This document shows, in pieces, positions 24,525-33,329 of a stretch of 64,000 bases of DNA. Below the pieces are notes generated by a model. That model was not told the origin of the DNA. It worked only from the letters and a program-made list of their open reading frames with translations, and ran no database searches. Position numbers and translations under genes: made by a program. Numbering within the stretch: position 1 is the first letter of the stretch; every line of letters begins with the position of its first letter. Source of the DNA: VRUE01 sp963805455. GTDB taxonomy: Bacteria; Actinomycetota; Thermoleophilia; Solirubrobacterales; 70-9. The DNA lies in contig CAWDUJ010000003.1 of the NCBI GenBank assembly GCA_963805455.1, forward strand, positions 234,625-298,624, in the 5' to 3' direction.

Positions 24525-27500
24525 TCACGAAGGAGGACCGACGACCGCTGCGAGGGCCGACCTGCACTCTGCAACCTTCGTGGTGATGCCGACCGCCCCG
24601 GCTCGCCGAGCAGCCTGATCGGCCTGCTCGAGCATCGGGTGTACGCGGTCGAGGTCCTCCGGCCGTCCCCGCGTGATCAGCGCCCTCGCCCAGCTGACAT
24701 TGGTGCGAGCGAGGAACAGGGGCGCGTCCAGCCGCTCGTCGATCTGTGCGGCAGCGGCGAAGTGCTCGTCGGCCTGCTCATGGCGCCCGAGTGTCGCCGC
24801 GAGCTTGCCGAGCGCCCAATCAATACAGCCGTACAGGGTCGAGCCCCCGGACGCGACCTGGGCGGCGAACGGTGCCAGGAGGTCGTACAGCTCCCCGGCG
24901 CGATCGACGAGGCCAAGATCGGAACACACCTCGGCCCAGCCGTAGATGGCGCCGGTCCAGATGGCGTCCATCGGCACGCTCTGGAAGTCCTCGGCGAGGG
25001 CGAGCTCACGCGCCTCGCCGGATCGGTCGGCTTGCAGCAGGCAGATCGCGGCGACCGCCCGCCATGCGGGAAGGCTCTCCGGGAGACCGGCTGCCTGGAG
25101 GAGTTGGTCCGCGAGCTCCGCCGCCCTGCCCTGGTGGTAGCGAATGGTGAACATCTGCGCGCCAAGGAACAGCGCTGCATCGGGCTCACCGGAAGCGGTC
25201 CCGGTCTCGAACGCCTCGGTCGCGAATCGCTCGGCAGATTCGAAGTCACCCTGCATCAGTGCCCAGACGCACTCGTCGAGCAGTCGCAACCAAACAAACG
25301 CGGGCTGTCTGACGGTGGCGGCCAGCGCCCTCATCGTCTCCAGCCCGGCCTCCACCTGGGAGCGGTCGCCGGTTTCGCTGCCGACGATCCACCGGGTCGC
25401 CGCGGTGACGAAGCTGAACCAGGGATCTTCCAGCTGGGCCTCCAGCGCGACCATCTCCTCCATCAGCTGTGTTCGCTCCCCGAGCATGTCGGGAGTCCAG
25501 ATCGCCCAGCAGGCGTTGAAGAGCGTATGGGCGAGAGCAACCGAATCGCCTGCGGCTCGGGCCTTCTCGAGCGCATCGGCCGCCAGAACCCGACAGCGCG
25601 CGGGCTCACCGGCGTAGTGGAGCTCGATGGCCAACAGCGCGAGCACCTCGGCCCGTCGCGGATCGTCGTCTGGAAGGGAAGCGGCAGCGACCTCGAGCGC
25701 CGCCACCCGCTCGGGGTCGACCGCGCCGATCTGACTGCTCCACCCTCGGTTGTTTGCGAGCGTTGCGCGGCAGAGTCGTTCCGCGTCGTCGAGCTCTTGC
25801 GCAAGCGCCGCCGCGTCGAGCAGGGTCTGGCGGAATGCGGGGTTTCCGCTCTGGCGCTGGGCCTCGCCCAGGCCGATCAGGAGATCGCAGCGTTGAGAGC
25901 GCTCCCCGGCGGGCACCCGGTCGTTGAGCTCGAGCGCCTGTCGATACCAGCGCACCGCCTCCTCCGGCGCGAGTTGCCGGAGAGCGCGCTCGGCGGCCAG
26001 CTGGGCAAAGTGAGTGGCCTTTTCGGCGTCCTCGCTTGTCACGACCGCTGACACCCAATGGCCCGCGAGCTCACCGAGCCGCTCACCGGGCTCATCCCCC
26101 AACCGCTCCTCGAGGGCTTCCGCGATTCGCTTGTGCATTCGCGCCCGGCGGGTGGCACCGAGGTCCTCGTACAGCGAGTGCTCGGCCAGTGCGTGGGTGA
26201 ACGTGAAGCGCCCTGCGCGCTCGGAGCTCTCCTGCAAGAGCGATGCCGCAACGGCCTCATCGAGCAGGTCGAGCAGCTGGGCCTCGGAAAGGTCGACCGC
26301 CGCAAGCAGCAGATCGAGGTCGAAGTCACGGCCGATGACCGCGGCGGCGCTGAGCGCCATTCGAGCATCGGAGCCCAGGCGCTCGACCCGTCGACCGATC
26401 ACCTCCCTCACGCTCCGGGGTAGGCCCAGCTCGGACAGCTCCCCCACCACGCGCCAGCGGCCGTCCTCCTGCCGCTCGATCGCACCGGACTCTGAGAGAT
26501 GTCGCAGGAGCTCTCCGGCAAAGAACGGATTGCCGGCCGTCTCGCGCGCGATCTCGTCGGCAAGCTCGCGTCCGTCGGCGTCGAGCTCCTGCCCCGCAGC
26601 GGCCTCCATCAGCGCGACCACGTCTCCCGACTCCAGGCCGGTGAGCCTCATCCGCTCTCCGCCCTGATCGCGGTGCAAGTCGGCGAGCAGCGCCGTCAGC
26701 GGGTGATCGTGCCCGAGATCGGAGTCACGGTAGGTACCCAGGACCATCGCTCGCATCGAAGGTGCCGTCGTCAGGACCTGGTGCAGCAGCGACAGCGTCT
26801 GCTGATCCGCCCAATGCAGATCGTCGAGGACGAGAAGCATTGGCTCGCGGTCGCCGGCACGCTCGAGCAGGTCCGCGACAGCTGCGTAAAGCAGGTAGCG
26901 CTCGGTCTCGGGGTCGCTTTCACCGGCCGAAGGCAACTGGGGCATGCGCTCGCGCAGGGCAGGCGCAAGCCGGGCGAGGGCACCGCCGTGGCGCTCGACG
27001 TGGGCATCGAGGACCTTCTGAGACGCCTCCTTCACGAGGAGGGCGAGCGCCTGTCCCCAGGGCTGGTAGGGGACGCCGAGATCCTCGTCGCAGCGCCCGT
27101 ACAGCACCGTTGCGCCCTCTGCGCTCGCATACAGCGCCAGGTGTGCGCAGAGTCGCGTCTTGCCGATCCCGGCCTCCCCACTGATCAGCGCCAGGCGCAG
27201 CGGTCCACTTCTCGCCTCACCCCAGAGCTCTTTCAGCCGCTCCTGTTCCGTGACACGACCCACGTAGCCTGTCGTCGGCAGCTCCCGCAGCTGCTCCGGT
27301 AGGGCGATATCCGACGGGAGCAGCGGCTCCCACCGAAGTTCAAAGGCCTGCACCGGCTCCGAGATGCCTGACAGCTCGAGGCCGCCAAGAGAACGAAAAC
27401 GATCTCCGTCTCCGGTTCCGGCGACCAGGCGCACCAGCTCATTCACGACAATCTGCCCGCCCTCGGCCGCGGCGCAGAGCCTCGCGGCCGCGACCGATGG

Positions 27501-27842
27501 AACACCGAAGTAGTCCCCTTCCTCCTCCGTCGCGTCGCCGAGGCTCACACCGATCCGCACACCGAACTGCTCCTCGGAGCGACGATTGCGCGCGTCGATG
27601 GTCTGCTGCATGTCGACCGCGCACTCGAGCGATTGAGTGGCACTGTCGAACGCCACCATCAGCCCGTCGCCGAGGTTCTTCACTTCGCGACCACCGGTGC
27701 GGTCGAGCGCGGCACGCAACAGCTCGAAATGCTCGGTCCGCAGTTGCTCTGCCGAGGTCGGGCCCAGTCGGTCGGCCATCGCGGTCGAGCCAACCAGATC
27801 GGTGATCAGCACCGAAACCGTTTGGGTGGCGGACGGGCCCAC
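24525..27842 (-). CDS. Class III cyclase-domain / STAND ATPase / TPR regulator
   Basis: 1105 aa from a GTG at 27842. The frame stays open to 28100, but that extension runs through the tRNA-like repeat and reads as Arg/Ser-rich nonsense. Residues 8-170 form a class III nucleotide cyclase domain with metal Asp15 (ITDLVGST) and Asp59 (KNLGDG). The usual transition-state Asn is absent (FGVPSVAAARL), so activity is uncertain. An AAA/STAND ATPase follows with Walker A GEAGIGKT (222-229) and Walker B LLVLDDLHWAD, then a long TPR-like helical region. No C-terminal LuxR helix-turn-helix is seen, unlike many relatives. Probably an intracellular signal-integrating ATPase. Confidence 0.82.
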   Translation of the reverse strand: MGPSATQTVSVLITDLVGSTAMADRLGPTSAEQLRTEHFELLRAALDRTGGREVKNLGDGLMVAFDSATQSLECAVDMQQTIDARNRRSEEQFGVRIGVSLGDATEEEGDYFGVPSVAAARLCAAAEGGQIVVNELVRLVAGTGDGDRFRSLGGLELSGISEPVQAFELRWEPLLPSDIALPEQLRELPTTGYVGRVTEQERLKELWGEARSGPLRLALISGEAGIGKTRLCAHLALYASAEGATVLYGRCDEDLGVPYQPWGQALALLVKEASQKVLDAHVERHGGALARLAPALRERMPQLPSAGESDPETERYLLYAAVADLLERAGDREPMLLVLDDLHWADQQTLSLLHQVLTTAPSMRAMVLGTYRDSDLGHDHPLTALLADLHRDQGGERMRLTGLESGDVVALMEAAAGQELDADGRELADEIARETAGNPFFAGELLRHLSESGAIERQEDGRWRVVGELSELGLPRSVREVIGRRVERLGSDARMALSAAAVIGRDFDLDLLLAAVDLSEAQLLDLLDEAVAASLLQESSERAGRFTFTHALAEHSLYEDLGATRRARMHKRIAEALEERLGDEPGERLGELAGHWVSAVVTSEDAEKATHFAQLAAERALRQLAPEEAVRWYRQALELNDRVPAGERSQRCDLLIGLGEAQRQSGNPAFRQTLLDAAALAQELDDAERLCRATLANNRGWSSQIGAVDPERVAALEVAAASLPDDDPRRAEVLALLAIELHYAGEPARCRVLAADALEKARAAGDSVALAHTLFNACWAIWTPDMLGERTQLMEEMVALEAQLEDPWFSFVTAATRWIVGSETGDRSQVEAGLETMRALAATVRQPAFVWLRLLDECVWALMQGDFESAERFATEAFETGTASGEPDAALFLGAQMFTIRYHQGRAAELADQLLQAAGLPESLPAWRAVAAICLLQADRSGEARELALAEDFQSVPMDAIWTGAIYGWAEVCSDLGLVDRAGELYDLLAPFAAQVASGGSTLYGCIDWALGKLAATLGRHEQADEHFAAAAQIDERLDAPLFLARTNVSWARALITRGRPEDLDRVHPMLEQADQAARRAGAVGITTKVAECRSALAAVVGPPS

Positions 27843-27943
27843 CCGGGCATGATCGGCCCTTCGAGATGCATGCGCAACCCGAGGCGGCGCAGGGGTAGAA
27901 AGCCCCGCCGGCCACCGGCTACTCCCAGAGCCAAAATCCACGA

Positions 27944-28013
27944 TGGACGACCGGATTCGAACCGGCGACCGCCTGGGCCACAACCCGGCGGATTCGGCGA
28001 AATTGGGGGACCT
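27944..28013 (-). repeat. tRNA-3'-half-like direct repeat, left copy
   Basis: Matches the copy at 44977-45047: a 41-bp identical run (27944-27984), a short variable piece with one mismatch and a 1-bp indel, then a 26-bp identical run (27988-28013). On the minus strand it holds a GGTTCGAATCC T-arm and a CCGGGTTGTGGCCCAGG hairpin resembling a tRNA anticodon arm. I could not complete a cloverleaf on the 5' side, so this is a fragment or mimic, not a tRNA gene. Candidate attachment site. Confidence 0.7.
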
Positions 28014-28265
28014 AGGCGTCGCTCGGCTTCGCTCGGTTCTGCTCGGTGATCTGAGTTTCGGTGGGTTTAGCAGAACGTCTAGTAGATCGAGCAGTCCCAA
28101 AGTGCTGAACGATCACAAGCTGCTCGCTCATGGTTGCCACCTTGTCTGAGCTCACTGCTCAGGGGCTTGTGAGCAACTTTCGATGGAGAGATGGTGGCTG
28201 CGCGCGACCCCCGCAGAGAAGGGGTCCGCGATCTTCGCCGAACGCCATTCTGTTGAGACGAATTG

Positions 28266-28276
28266 TTGTACAATCC
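28266..28276 (+). promoter_or_regulatory. Palindromic TTGTACAA / CAATCC site before VOC gene
   Basis: TTGTACAA (28266-28273) is a perfect palindrome of the type bound by FadR/FCD-class GntR proteins. It overlaps TACAAT (28269-28274), a 5/6 -10 element, and runs into CAATCC (28271-28276), the motif shared with three other island promoters. It lies 37 bp before the VOC start codon; the -35 element is weak. Confidence 0.4.
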
Positions 28277-28312
28277 GGCAGTTGCCCATGCCTGAGGGGC
28301 AATTCGCTTCGG

Positions 28313-28837
28313 ATGAAAGTTCCAACCTACGAAACGGTCGATCACTTCGGCCTCACCGTCCCCGACCTCGATTCCGCGGTTGATTTCTTCGCGGGCGTCC
28401 TGGGCGCCGAGCTCTGGTACCAGGAAGGCCCTTTTTCTGACACAGACGGGGATTCGATGTGGAGTGAGATGCACGTTCCGTCGCGGTCGATCGAGCGGCT
28501 GGCAATGCTGAGAGTCGGCTCGAGCGCAACCGTTGAGCTCCTGGAATTCAGCTGCGAAGGCGAAACGGACGGGGATGCACCCGACCTCACGCGCCATTCC
28601 GTGGCACACATCGGCCTCCGCGTCTCAGACATGGATAGCGCAGTGGAGTTTCTCCGCGACGCGGAGGGAGTCGAAGTCCTCTCCGGACCCACAACCGTCG
28701 AGAGTGGTGTCGCCAAGGGCTTGCGCTGGATCTTCTTCTTCACTCCATGGGGCCTGGCGATGGAGCTTGTCGAGTTTCCACCAGGGTTGTCGGTAATGAA
28801 CGCCAGCGGTCCTAACGAGAGTGAAGCAGGGTCGTAA
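28313..28837 (+). CDS. VOC-superfamily (glyoxalase/dioxygenase-fold) protein
   Basis: 174 aa from MKVPTYETVDHFG; upstream in-frame ATGs give an implausible Arg-rich leader. Two beta-alpha-beta-beta-beta modules are visible: VDHFGLTVPDLDSAVDFF...VELLEF, and VAHIGLRVSDMDSAVEFL...FFTPWGLAMELVEFP. The paired His (HFG, HIG) and Glu (ELLEF, ELVEF) positions are those that ligate a divalent metal in this superfamily. The reaction cannot be told from sequence (isomerase, epimerase, lyase or dioxygenase). It faces the catabolic operon tail to tail with a 26-bp 3' overlap and has its own CAATCC-containing promoter, suggesting it serves the same pathway. Confidence 0.85.
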   Translation: MKVPTYETVDHFGLTVPDLDSAVDFFAGVLGAELWYQEGPFSDTDGDSMWSEMHVPSRSIERLAMLRVGSSATVELLEFSCEGETDGDAPDLTRHSVAHIGLRVSDMDSAVEFLRDAEGVEVLSGPTTVESGVAKGLRWIFFFTPWGLAMELVEFPPGLSVMNASGPNESEAGS

Positions 28838-30224
28838 CGGCTTCATCCAGTGCCTTGGTGTGAAGATCGACATCCTTCAACCCAGTCGCAGGGGAGACCA
28901 ACGCCATATTGTGAAACGGCGTGGTGATAACACCGCGGTTGATCAGTGCGATTCGCAGGTAGCGCTCGAGGTGCTCGTCTCCGACAGCAGCCAGCTGCGC
29001 GCCGTTTACCGGCACCTCTGGCGTAAACGCATACTCGGCACGAGCTCCGAGCACGGTGACGGTCCAGGGCAATCGATTTCGCTTAATGATCTCTTCGACC
29101 CCATCCGCCCAATGGGCGGCTAGTTCGAACATCCCTTTGAAAGCCGCATCCGTCAGCACCTCTGAGAGAGTGACGGCGATCAGTTCTGCCGTTAGAGCGT
29201 TGCCCGCCAGAGTGCCTCCTGTGCCGATGCCCTCCGTGAGGGTCTCCTCAAGGTCCGGGTTTCCCCCAATCGAAGATGCGAGCTCCTCGCTAATGCCATA
29301 TGCGCCGGCTGGAAGGCCGCTCGCCACGGCCTTGCCGATAGTGAGGATGTCGGGTTCTAGGCCCTCTCGAGCGGTGTAGCCACCGGGCCCGGCCGAGATC
29401 GTGTGGGTCTCATCCACGATCAGTAGGACACCCGCCTTGCGGGTGAGCTCTCGGAGGCCTTGATGGAATCCGGGTAGGGGCAGCACGATTCCGACATTGG
29501 TCAGAGCCGGCTCGGTGATTACGCAGGCGATGTCGCCCCGGGCGAGTTCGCGCTCTAGACCCGCCAAGTCGTTGAAAGGGACGACCCGTGTCGTCTCCGC
29601 AACCGGAACCGGCGCGCCCATGTTGAAATCGCGCTCGACAACGTTGCCCTCATCATCGATAGTGGCGAACGCCTCGTCCACCGAGCCGTGATAGCAGTGG
29701 TCAAAGACCAAAACCTTGCGGCGATTCGTTAGGCGCCGGGCGAGCCGAATCGAGAATCGATTGGCGTCGGTCGCCGAAACCGTGAAGTGCCACTGCGGTA
29801 GGCCGAAGCACTCCGCCAGGATGCGGCTAGCCTCGATCGACTGCGGGCTCGGAAGCATGAAGGTGAATCCATACGGTGCCCGTCGCGCCAGAGCCTCGAC
29901 GACGGGCTTTGGCGAGTGGCCGGTCATCGCCCCGGTGTCGCCAAGGCAAAAGTCGGCATAGCGATGACCATCAACGTCGATTAATTCAGCGCCTTGAGCA
30001 CTCTCGATGAAGATTGGAAAGCCGCGCGGATCTCCGGCGATCGGCGCAGCCGTCGCCCATTTGTTCATCCAATTCATCGGCACCCCGCCGATGAGCGTCT
30101 TCTCCGCCTCTTGGTGGAGCTCGGCAGAACGCGGTCGGGCCGCTCGAAAACTATCCAGTTCAGCACTGGTCAGCTCGGCGAGCTGCCCGCGGTCAATCCT
30201 CACCTCGGGCTCAGCCCTGGTCAT
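28812..30224 (-). CDS. Class III PLP aminotransferase, glutamate-1-semialdehyde aminomutase-like
   Basis: 470 aa. Fold-type I, class III PLP enzyme: HCYHGSVDEA near 177, LLIVDETHT with PLP-binding Asp271, and Schiff-base Lys298 in TIGKAVASGLPAGAYG. The ETHT-x-x-x-G-P-GG-Y pattern and overall length resemble the GSA-aminomutase branch rather than ornithine/GABA transaminases, but a housekeeping heme role is unlikely given the operon. Expected to move an amino group on an omega-amino or amino-aldehyde substrate. It is the last gene of the coupled operon, overlapping the SDR gene by 14 bp. Confidence 0.88.
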   Translation of the reverse strand: MTRAEPEVRIDRGQLAELTSAELDSFRAARPRSAELHQEAEKTLIGGVPMNWMNKWATAAPIAGDPRGFPIFIESAQGAELIDVDGHRYADFCLGDTGAMTGHSPKPVVEALARRAPYGFTFMLPSPQSIEASRILAECFGLPQWHFTVSATDANRFSIRLARRLTNRRKVLVFDHCYHGSVDEAFATIDDEGNVVERDFNMGAPVPVAETTRVVPFNDLAGLERELARGDIACVITEPALTNVGIVLPLPGFHQGLRELTRKAGVLLIVDETHTISAGPGGYTAREGLEPDILTIGKAVASGLPAGAYGISEELASSIGGNPDLEETLTEGIGTGGTLAGNALTAELIAVTLSEVLTDAAFKGMFELAAHWADGVEEIIKRNRLPWTVTVLGARAEYAFTPEVPVNGAQLAAVGDEHLERYLRIALINRGVITTPFHNMALVSPATGLKDVDLHTKALDEAVTTLLHSR

Positions 30225-30969
30225 TTTCCATCTCGCTCTCAGCCTCTTTCAACATCACATAGTCGACATTGAAGTAGCCCCCGTCGACGATGAGGTTCGC
30301 GCCCGTGACAAACGAGGCCTCCTGACTGAGCAGCCAGGCGACGGCGCTCGCTACCTCCTCGGGCGCCCCTGTGCGTCCAAGGGGAGTCAACGAGGAGGCG
30401 AGGGCGGACTCGGAGGTCATCTCCGTATCGATCCAGCCGGGGCTGATTGCGACCACTCTGATATGGCTGCGCGCGAGCAGATTCGCAAGACTCTTGGTCG
30501 CATTCAGGAGCGCCCCCTTGCTGACGCCGTATCCCATCGAGTTATAGGAACCGGTCAGCCCGTCAGTGCTGGTGATATTGACCACCACTCCACCCTTTAG
30601 CGACTGCTCCAGCCTTCGAGCCAGTCGCACCGGCGTCGTCAGGTTGATCTCCAGTGTTTCTCGCCATCGTCCTGCGTCGAACGAGGCGAGATCTTCAAAG
30701 TGGATGACCCCTGCATTGTTGACAAGGCCCGAAAGCGGGCGCTCGCCAATCGACTCGATGAGATCGTCCACCGCCCGCTCGTTGCTGAAGTCAGCCTGAT
30801 GGATTTTCAGTGAAGGGAAGGCTTTCGCCAAAGCTTCGGCACTTTGTCGATTCTCCCGGTAGGTTCCCTCGACCTCCCAGCCATCTTCCAGCAGTCGTGT
30901 CGCGATCGCGTGCCCGATGCCCCTGGAAATCCCCGTGACCAAAGCCCGAGGAGCCGTATCCACGATCAT
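30211..30969 (-). CDS. Short-chain dehydrogenase/reductase (SDR)
   Basis: 252 aa, the classical SDR length. TGISRGIG (residues 13-20) binds the nucleotide, NNAG follows about 75 residues later, ITSTDGLTG supplies the catalytic Ser region, and YGVSK gives the Tyr-x-x-x-Lys pair. The C-terminal SEEVASAVAWLLS-like segment and FVTGANLIVDGG are typical. It likely interconverts an aldehyde or ketone with an alcohol; in this operon the carbonyl product of transamination is a plausible substrate. The start overlaps the previous stop (ATGA), implying coupled translation. Confidence 0.9.
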   Translation of the reverse strand: MIVDTAPRALVTGISRGIGHAIATRLLEDGWEVEGTYRENRQSAEALAKAFPSLKIHQADFSNERAVDDLIESIGERPLSGLVNNAGVIHFEDLASFDAGRWRETLEINLTTPVRLARRLEQSLKGGVVVNITSTDGLTGSYNSMGYGVSKGALLNATKSLANLLARSHIRVVAISPGWIDTEMTSESALASSLTPLGRTGAPEEVASAVAWLLSQEASFVTGANLIVDGGYFNVDYVMLKEAESEMENDQG

Positions 30970-32084
30970 CGGCGAGCCATCCCTTCGGTAAAACCGCGAA
31001 CGCAGGTCGTGAAGGCCAGGCCAAGCCGCTCGAGTTCGTAGCCTCCCTCAAGCAGCAGAACCGAGGGAATGCCGAGCGAGCCGAGGTCGGCACCGATAGT
31101 CCAAAAATCCGCGCTGGTCAACTCACCGTCACCGGACGGGTCGCCGGCCAGCGTGTCCACCCCAAGCGAGACCACGAGAGCATCGGGGGCGAATCCCGCA
31201 ACCGCCTCCAGCACCTGCGCCAAACAGGCGCGATACTCATTGGCCCTTGGCCGCGGAGGTAGCGGGGCGTTGAATGTCGCTCCCACACCATCACCCACGC
31301 CCCGCTCGTTTGGCCACCCGAGGTAATACGGGTAGTGGCGCTGGGGATCGCCATGCACGCTTCCGTACATGACGTCGCCTCGGTCATAGAAAAGAGACTG
31401 CGTGCCGTTGCCGTGGTGAAAGTCGATGTCGACAACTGCCACCTTCGCGAATCCAGTGTCACGGAGCGATTGAGCAGAGATCCCTGCGTTATTCAGATAG
31501 CAACCGCCCCCGAAAAGGTCGCGAGAGACGTGGTGACCCGGCGGTCTAGTCAGGCCCAACGTACATCTCGCGCCCTCCCGAACTAGGTCAACCGCGGTGA
31601 GGGCGGCGTCGACCGCACCGAGCGCCGCGGCGAAGGTTCCGGGCCCGATGCTTCCGTATGTGTCGTAGCAGAAGTTCCCCAGCGCTCCCCCATCGGAGAT
31701 TGGGGTGGGCCCCGGCCCCATCCCGGCTCGGAGTCGACTATGGAGAAAGGTGTCGGCGACCAGCTGCTCAATGCCAGGAGGACGCTGGGGCCCGAGTGAA
31801 TCCCAGGCACCTTCAAGGAACTCAACCAACGACCGGTCATGCACACTCAGAATGGGGTCCCGCCCGTGCGGCGTTGCCTCACACGCATGCCAGCCCCCTC
31901 CCGTTCGCTGCATCGCGGCAAGGATGCGCTCAATGCGGCTTACTGAATCGAACGCGGGGATTTGTACCCCACCGCTCAACTCGGTGGCAGGCGCGTATAG
32001 GTGGTGCGCATTGCTGAAAACGACCGGGAGCCCCGAGGGATCGTCCAAGCCTTCCTTTAGCTCTGCCATCAGTTCCGTGGTCAT
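30966..32084 (-). CDS. HDAC-family deacetylase, acetylpolyamine amidohydrolase-like
   Basis: 372 aa from MTTELMAEL, which overlaps the upstream TGA as ATGA; the open frame further upstream lies in the preceding gene. The arginase/deacetylase fold motifs are present: RPPGHHVSRDLFGGGCYLNN with the catalytic His pair, DIDFHHGNGTQ with zinc ligands Asp and His, GVDTLAGDPSG with the third Asp ligand, and LEGGYELE. This family removes acyl groups from lysine-like or polyamine amines. Bacterial members are often acetylpolyamine amidohydrolases, and the operon's amine chemistry fits that better than a histone-like target. Substrate not proven. Confidence 0.87.
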   Translation of the reverse strand: MTTELMAELKEGLDDPSGLPVVFSNAHHLYAPATELSGGVQIPAFDSVSRIERILAAMQRTGGGWHACEATPHGRDPILSVHDRSLVEFLEGAWDSLGPQRPPGIEQLVADTFLHSRLRAGMGPGPTPISDGGALGNFCYDTYGSIGPGTFAAALGAVDAALTAVDLVREGARCTLGLTRPPGHHVSRDLFGGGCYLNNAGISAQSLRDTGFAKVAVVDIDFHHGNGTQSLFYDRGDVMYGSVHGDPQRHYPYYLGWPNERGVGDGVGATFNAPLPPRPRANEYRACLAQVLEAVAGFAPDALVVSLGVDTLAGDPSGDGELTSADFWTIGADLGSLGIPSVLLLEGGYELERLGLAFTTCVRGFTEGMARR

Positions 32085-33325
32085 GTCAGGTCCGGACGCA
32101 GGGCAACAGATCGGGCGAGGTCGTCGAACGCACGGATTGCGCATTCCAGATCCTCCTCGTCGGAGTCCTCCTCGGGGCAATGACTCAAGCCCCGTCGCGA
32201 AGCGCAGAAGATCATCGTGGTAGGGACGTGGGGCGCCAGCTCCGCCGCGTCGTGGAGAGCCCCGCTTGGCATTGTGAAGTCCGTCCCACCTGCCCTTGCG
32301 CAGGCCTCACGGCCAGCGCCGATCAGCCGCTCGTCGAAGGCCCTCGGCTCGATCGACCAGACTCTCCGCCGCTCGACGCCGATCCCGCGGGCGGCAGCGC
32401 TCGATTCCACAATTCGGTCCAGTTCGGCATCCATGCGCTTCAATGTCTCGGCATCCTCATGGCGAAGGTCCGCGAATAGGTCGCAGTGGCCGCAAATCGC
32501 AGTCGGCACTCCCGGCTCGAGGTCGAGTCGCCCGACGGTAGCCCGCCCACCGTGCCTACGCGCGATGTCCTCCAACGCGAGCGCGACTTCGGCGGCAGCG
32601 AGAAGAGCGTCCCCCCGCCCTTCCATCGGCGTGGGCCCGGCGTGAGCAGACTGTCCTTCGAACGAGACGCGATCGCGCGTTATGCCGACCGTCCCAGTGA
32701 CGGTCGCCACCGCCTCACCCGCTTCCTCGAGGATCGGCCCCTGCTCGATGTGCAGTTCGAGGTATGCCACCACGCGGCGGAGACGTGGGTCGGCTCCATC
32801 AAGGGAGTCGATTGCGATGCCGGCATCACCAAGGACCTCCGCCACTGCTTTGCCGTCGTTGTCTACCAGCCCAGCGAGCTCCTTCACGGCGAGCCCACCG
32901 ACGAAGGCGGAGCTGCCGAAGAGGCTCCGCCCGAACCGCGCGCCCTCCTCATCTGCCCAATCGACAACCGCCACGCTGTTCCGCGGGCGCACGTCGTCCC
33001 GAAGCAAGCCCTCAAGGACTCCGAGCCCGGCCCAGACGCCGAGCGCGCCGTCGAGCCAGCCGCCTGCCGGGACCGAGTCGAGGTGGGAACCAAGGACGAC
33101 CAGAGAATCGGACTCACCAGGCAGCTCGACCCAGAGATTGCCGGCGCGGTCGCGCTCAGGGGTGAAACCTAATCCGATGGCTCGTTGGGTGAACAGCGCT
33201 CTGGCCCGCTCCCAGGTGGGCGTCCAAGCGACCCTTTGGGCTCCACGTTTCCCCCCAGTCTGCGCATCGAGCTCATGCAGGTCGGAAAGTACCCGGGCGG
33301 TTAGTACAGATGTGCCCTGGACCAT
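32081..33325 (-). CDS. M20-family N-carbamoyl-L-amino-acid hydrolase / ureidopropionase-like
   Basis: 414 aa from MVQGTSVLTARV, 4 bp after the upstream stop. Di-metal M20 motifs: GSHLDSVPAGGWLDG (His81, Asp92), DEEGARFG (Glu126-Glu127), LELHIEQGPILE (His192), the dimerisation-domain stretch SAHAGPTPM, and a C-terminal GALHDAAEL His. These residues are diagnostic of the carbamoylase/allantoate-amidohydrolase subgroup, which hydrolyses N-carbamoyl or ureido groups to free amine, CO2 and ammonia. With an omega-aminotransferase beside it, release of an amine from a carbamoylated compound followed by transamination is a sensible sequence. Ends in an ATGA overlap. Confidence 0.9.
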   Translation of the reverse strand: MVQGTSVLTARVLSDLHELDAQTGGKRGAQRVAWTPTWERARALFTQRAIGLGFTPERDRAGNLWVELPGESDSLVVLGSHLDSVPAGGWLDGALGVWAGLGVLEGLLRDDVRPRNSVAVVDWADEEGARFGRSLFGSSAFVGGLAVKELAGLVDNDGKAVAEVLGDAGIAIDSLDGADPRLRRVVAYLELHIEQGPILEEAGEAVATVTGTVGITRDRVSFEGQSAHAGPTPMEGRGDALLAAAEVALALEDIARRHGGRATVGRLDLEPGVPTAICGHCDLFADLRHEDAETLKRMDAELDRIVESSAAARGIGVERRRVWSIEPRAFDERLIGAGREACARAGGTDFTMPSGALHDAAELAPHVPTTMIFCASRRGLSHCPEEDSDEEDLECAIRAFDDLARSVALRPDLT

Positions 33326-33329
33326 CAGC

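Noticed and set aside
24639..26051. Plus-strand open frame of 470 codons
   Set aside because: Antisense to the TPR region of the cyclase/STAND gene; composition typical of a shadow frame.
27944..28013. Complete tRNA-His gene
   Set aside because: A GTG-anticodon-like loop and T-arm are visible, but the anticodon stem has a mismatch and no D-arm or 5' acceptor strand could be found at any of the three copies.
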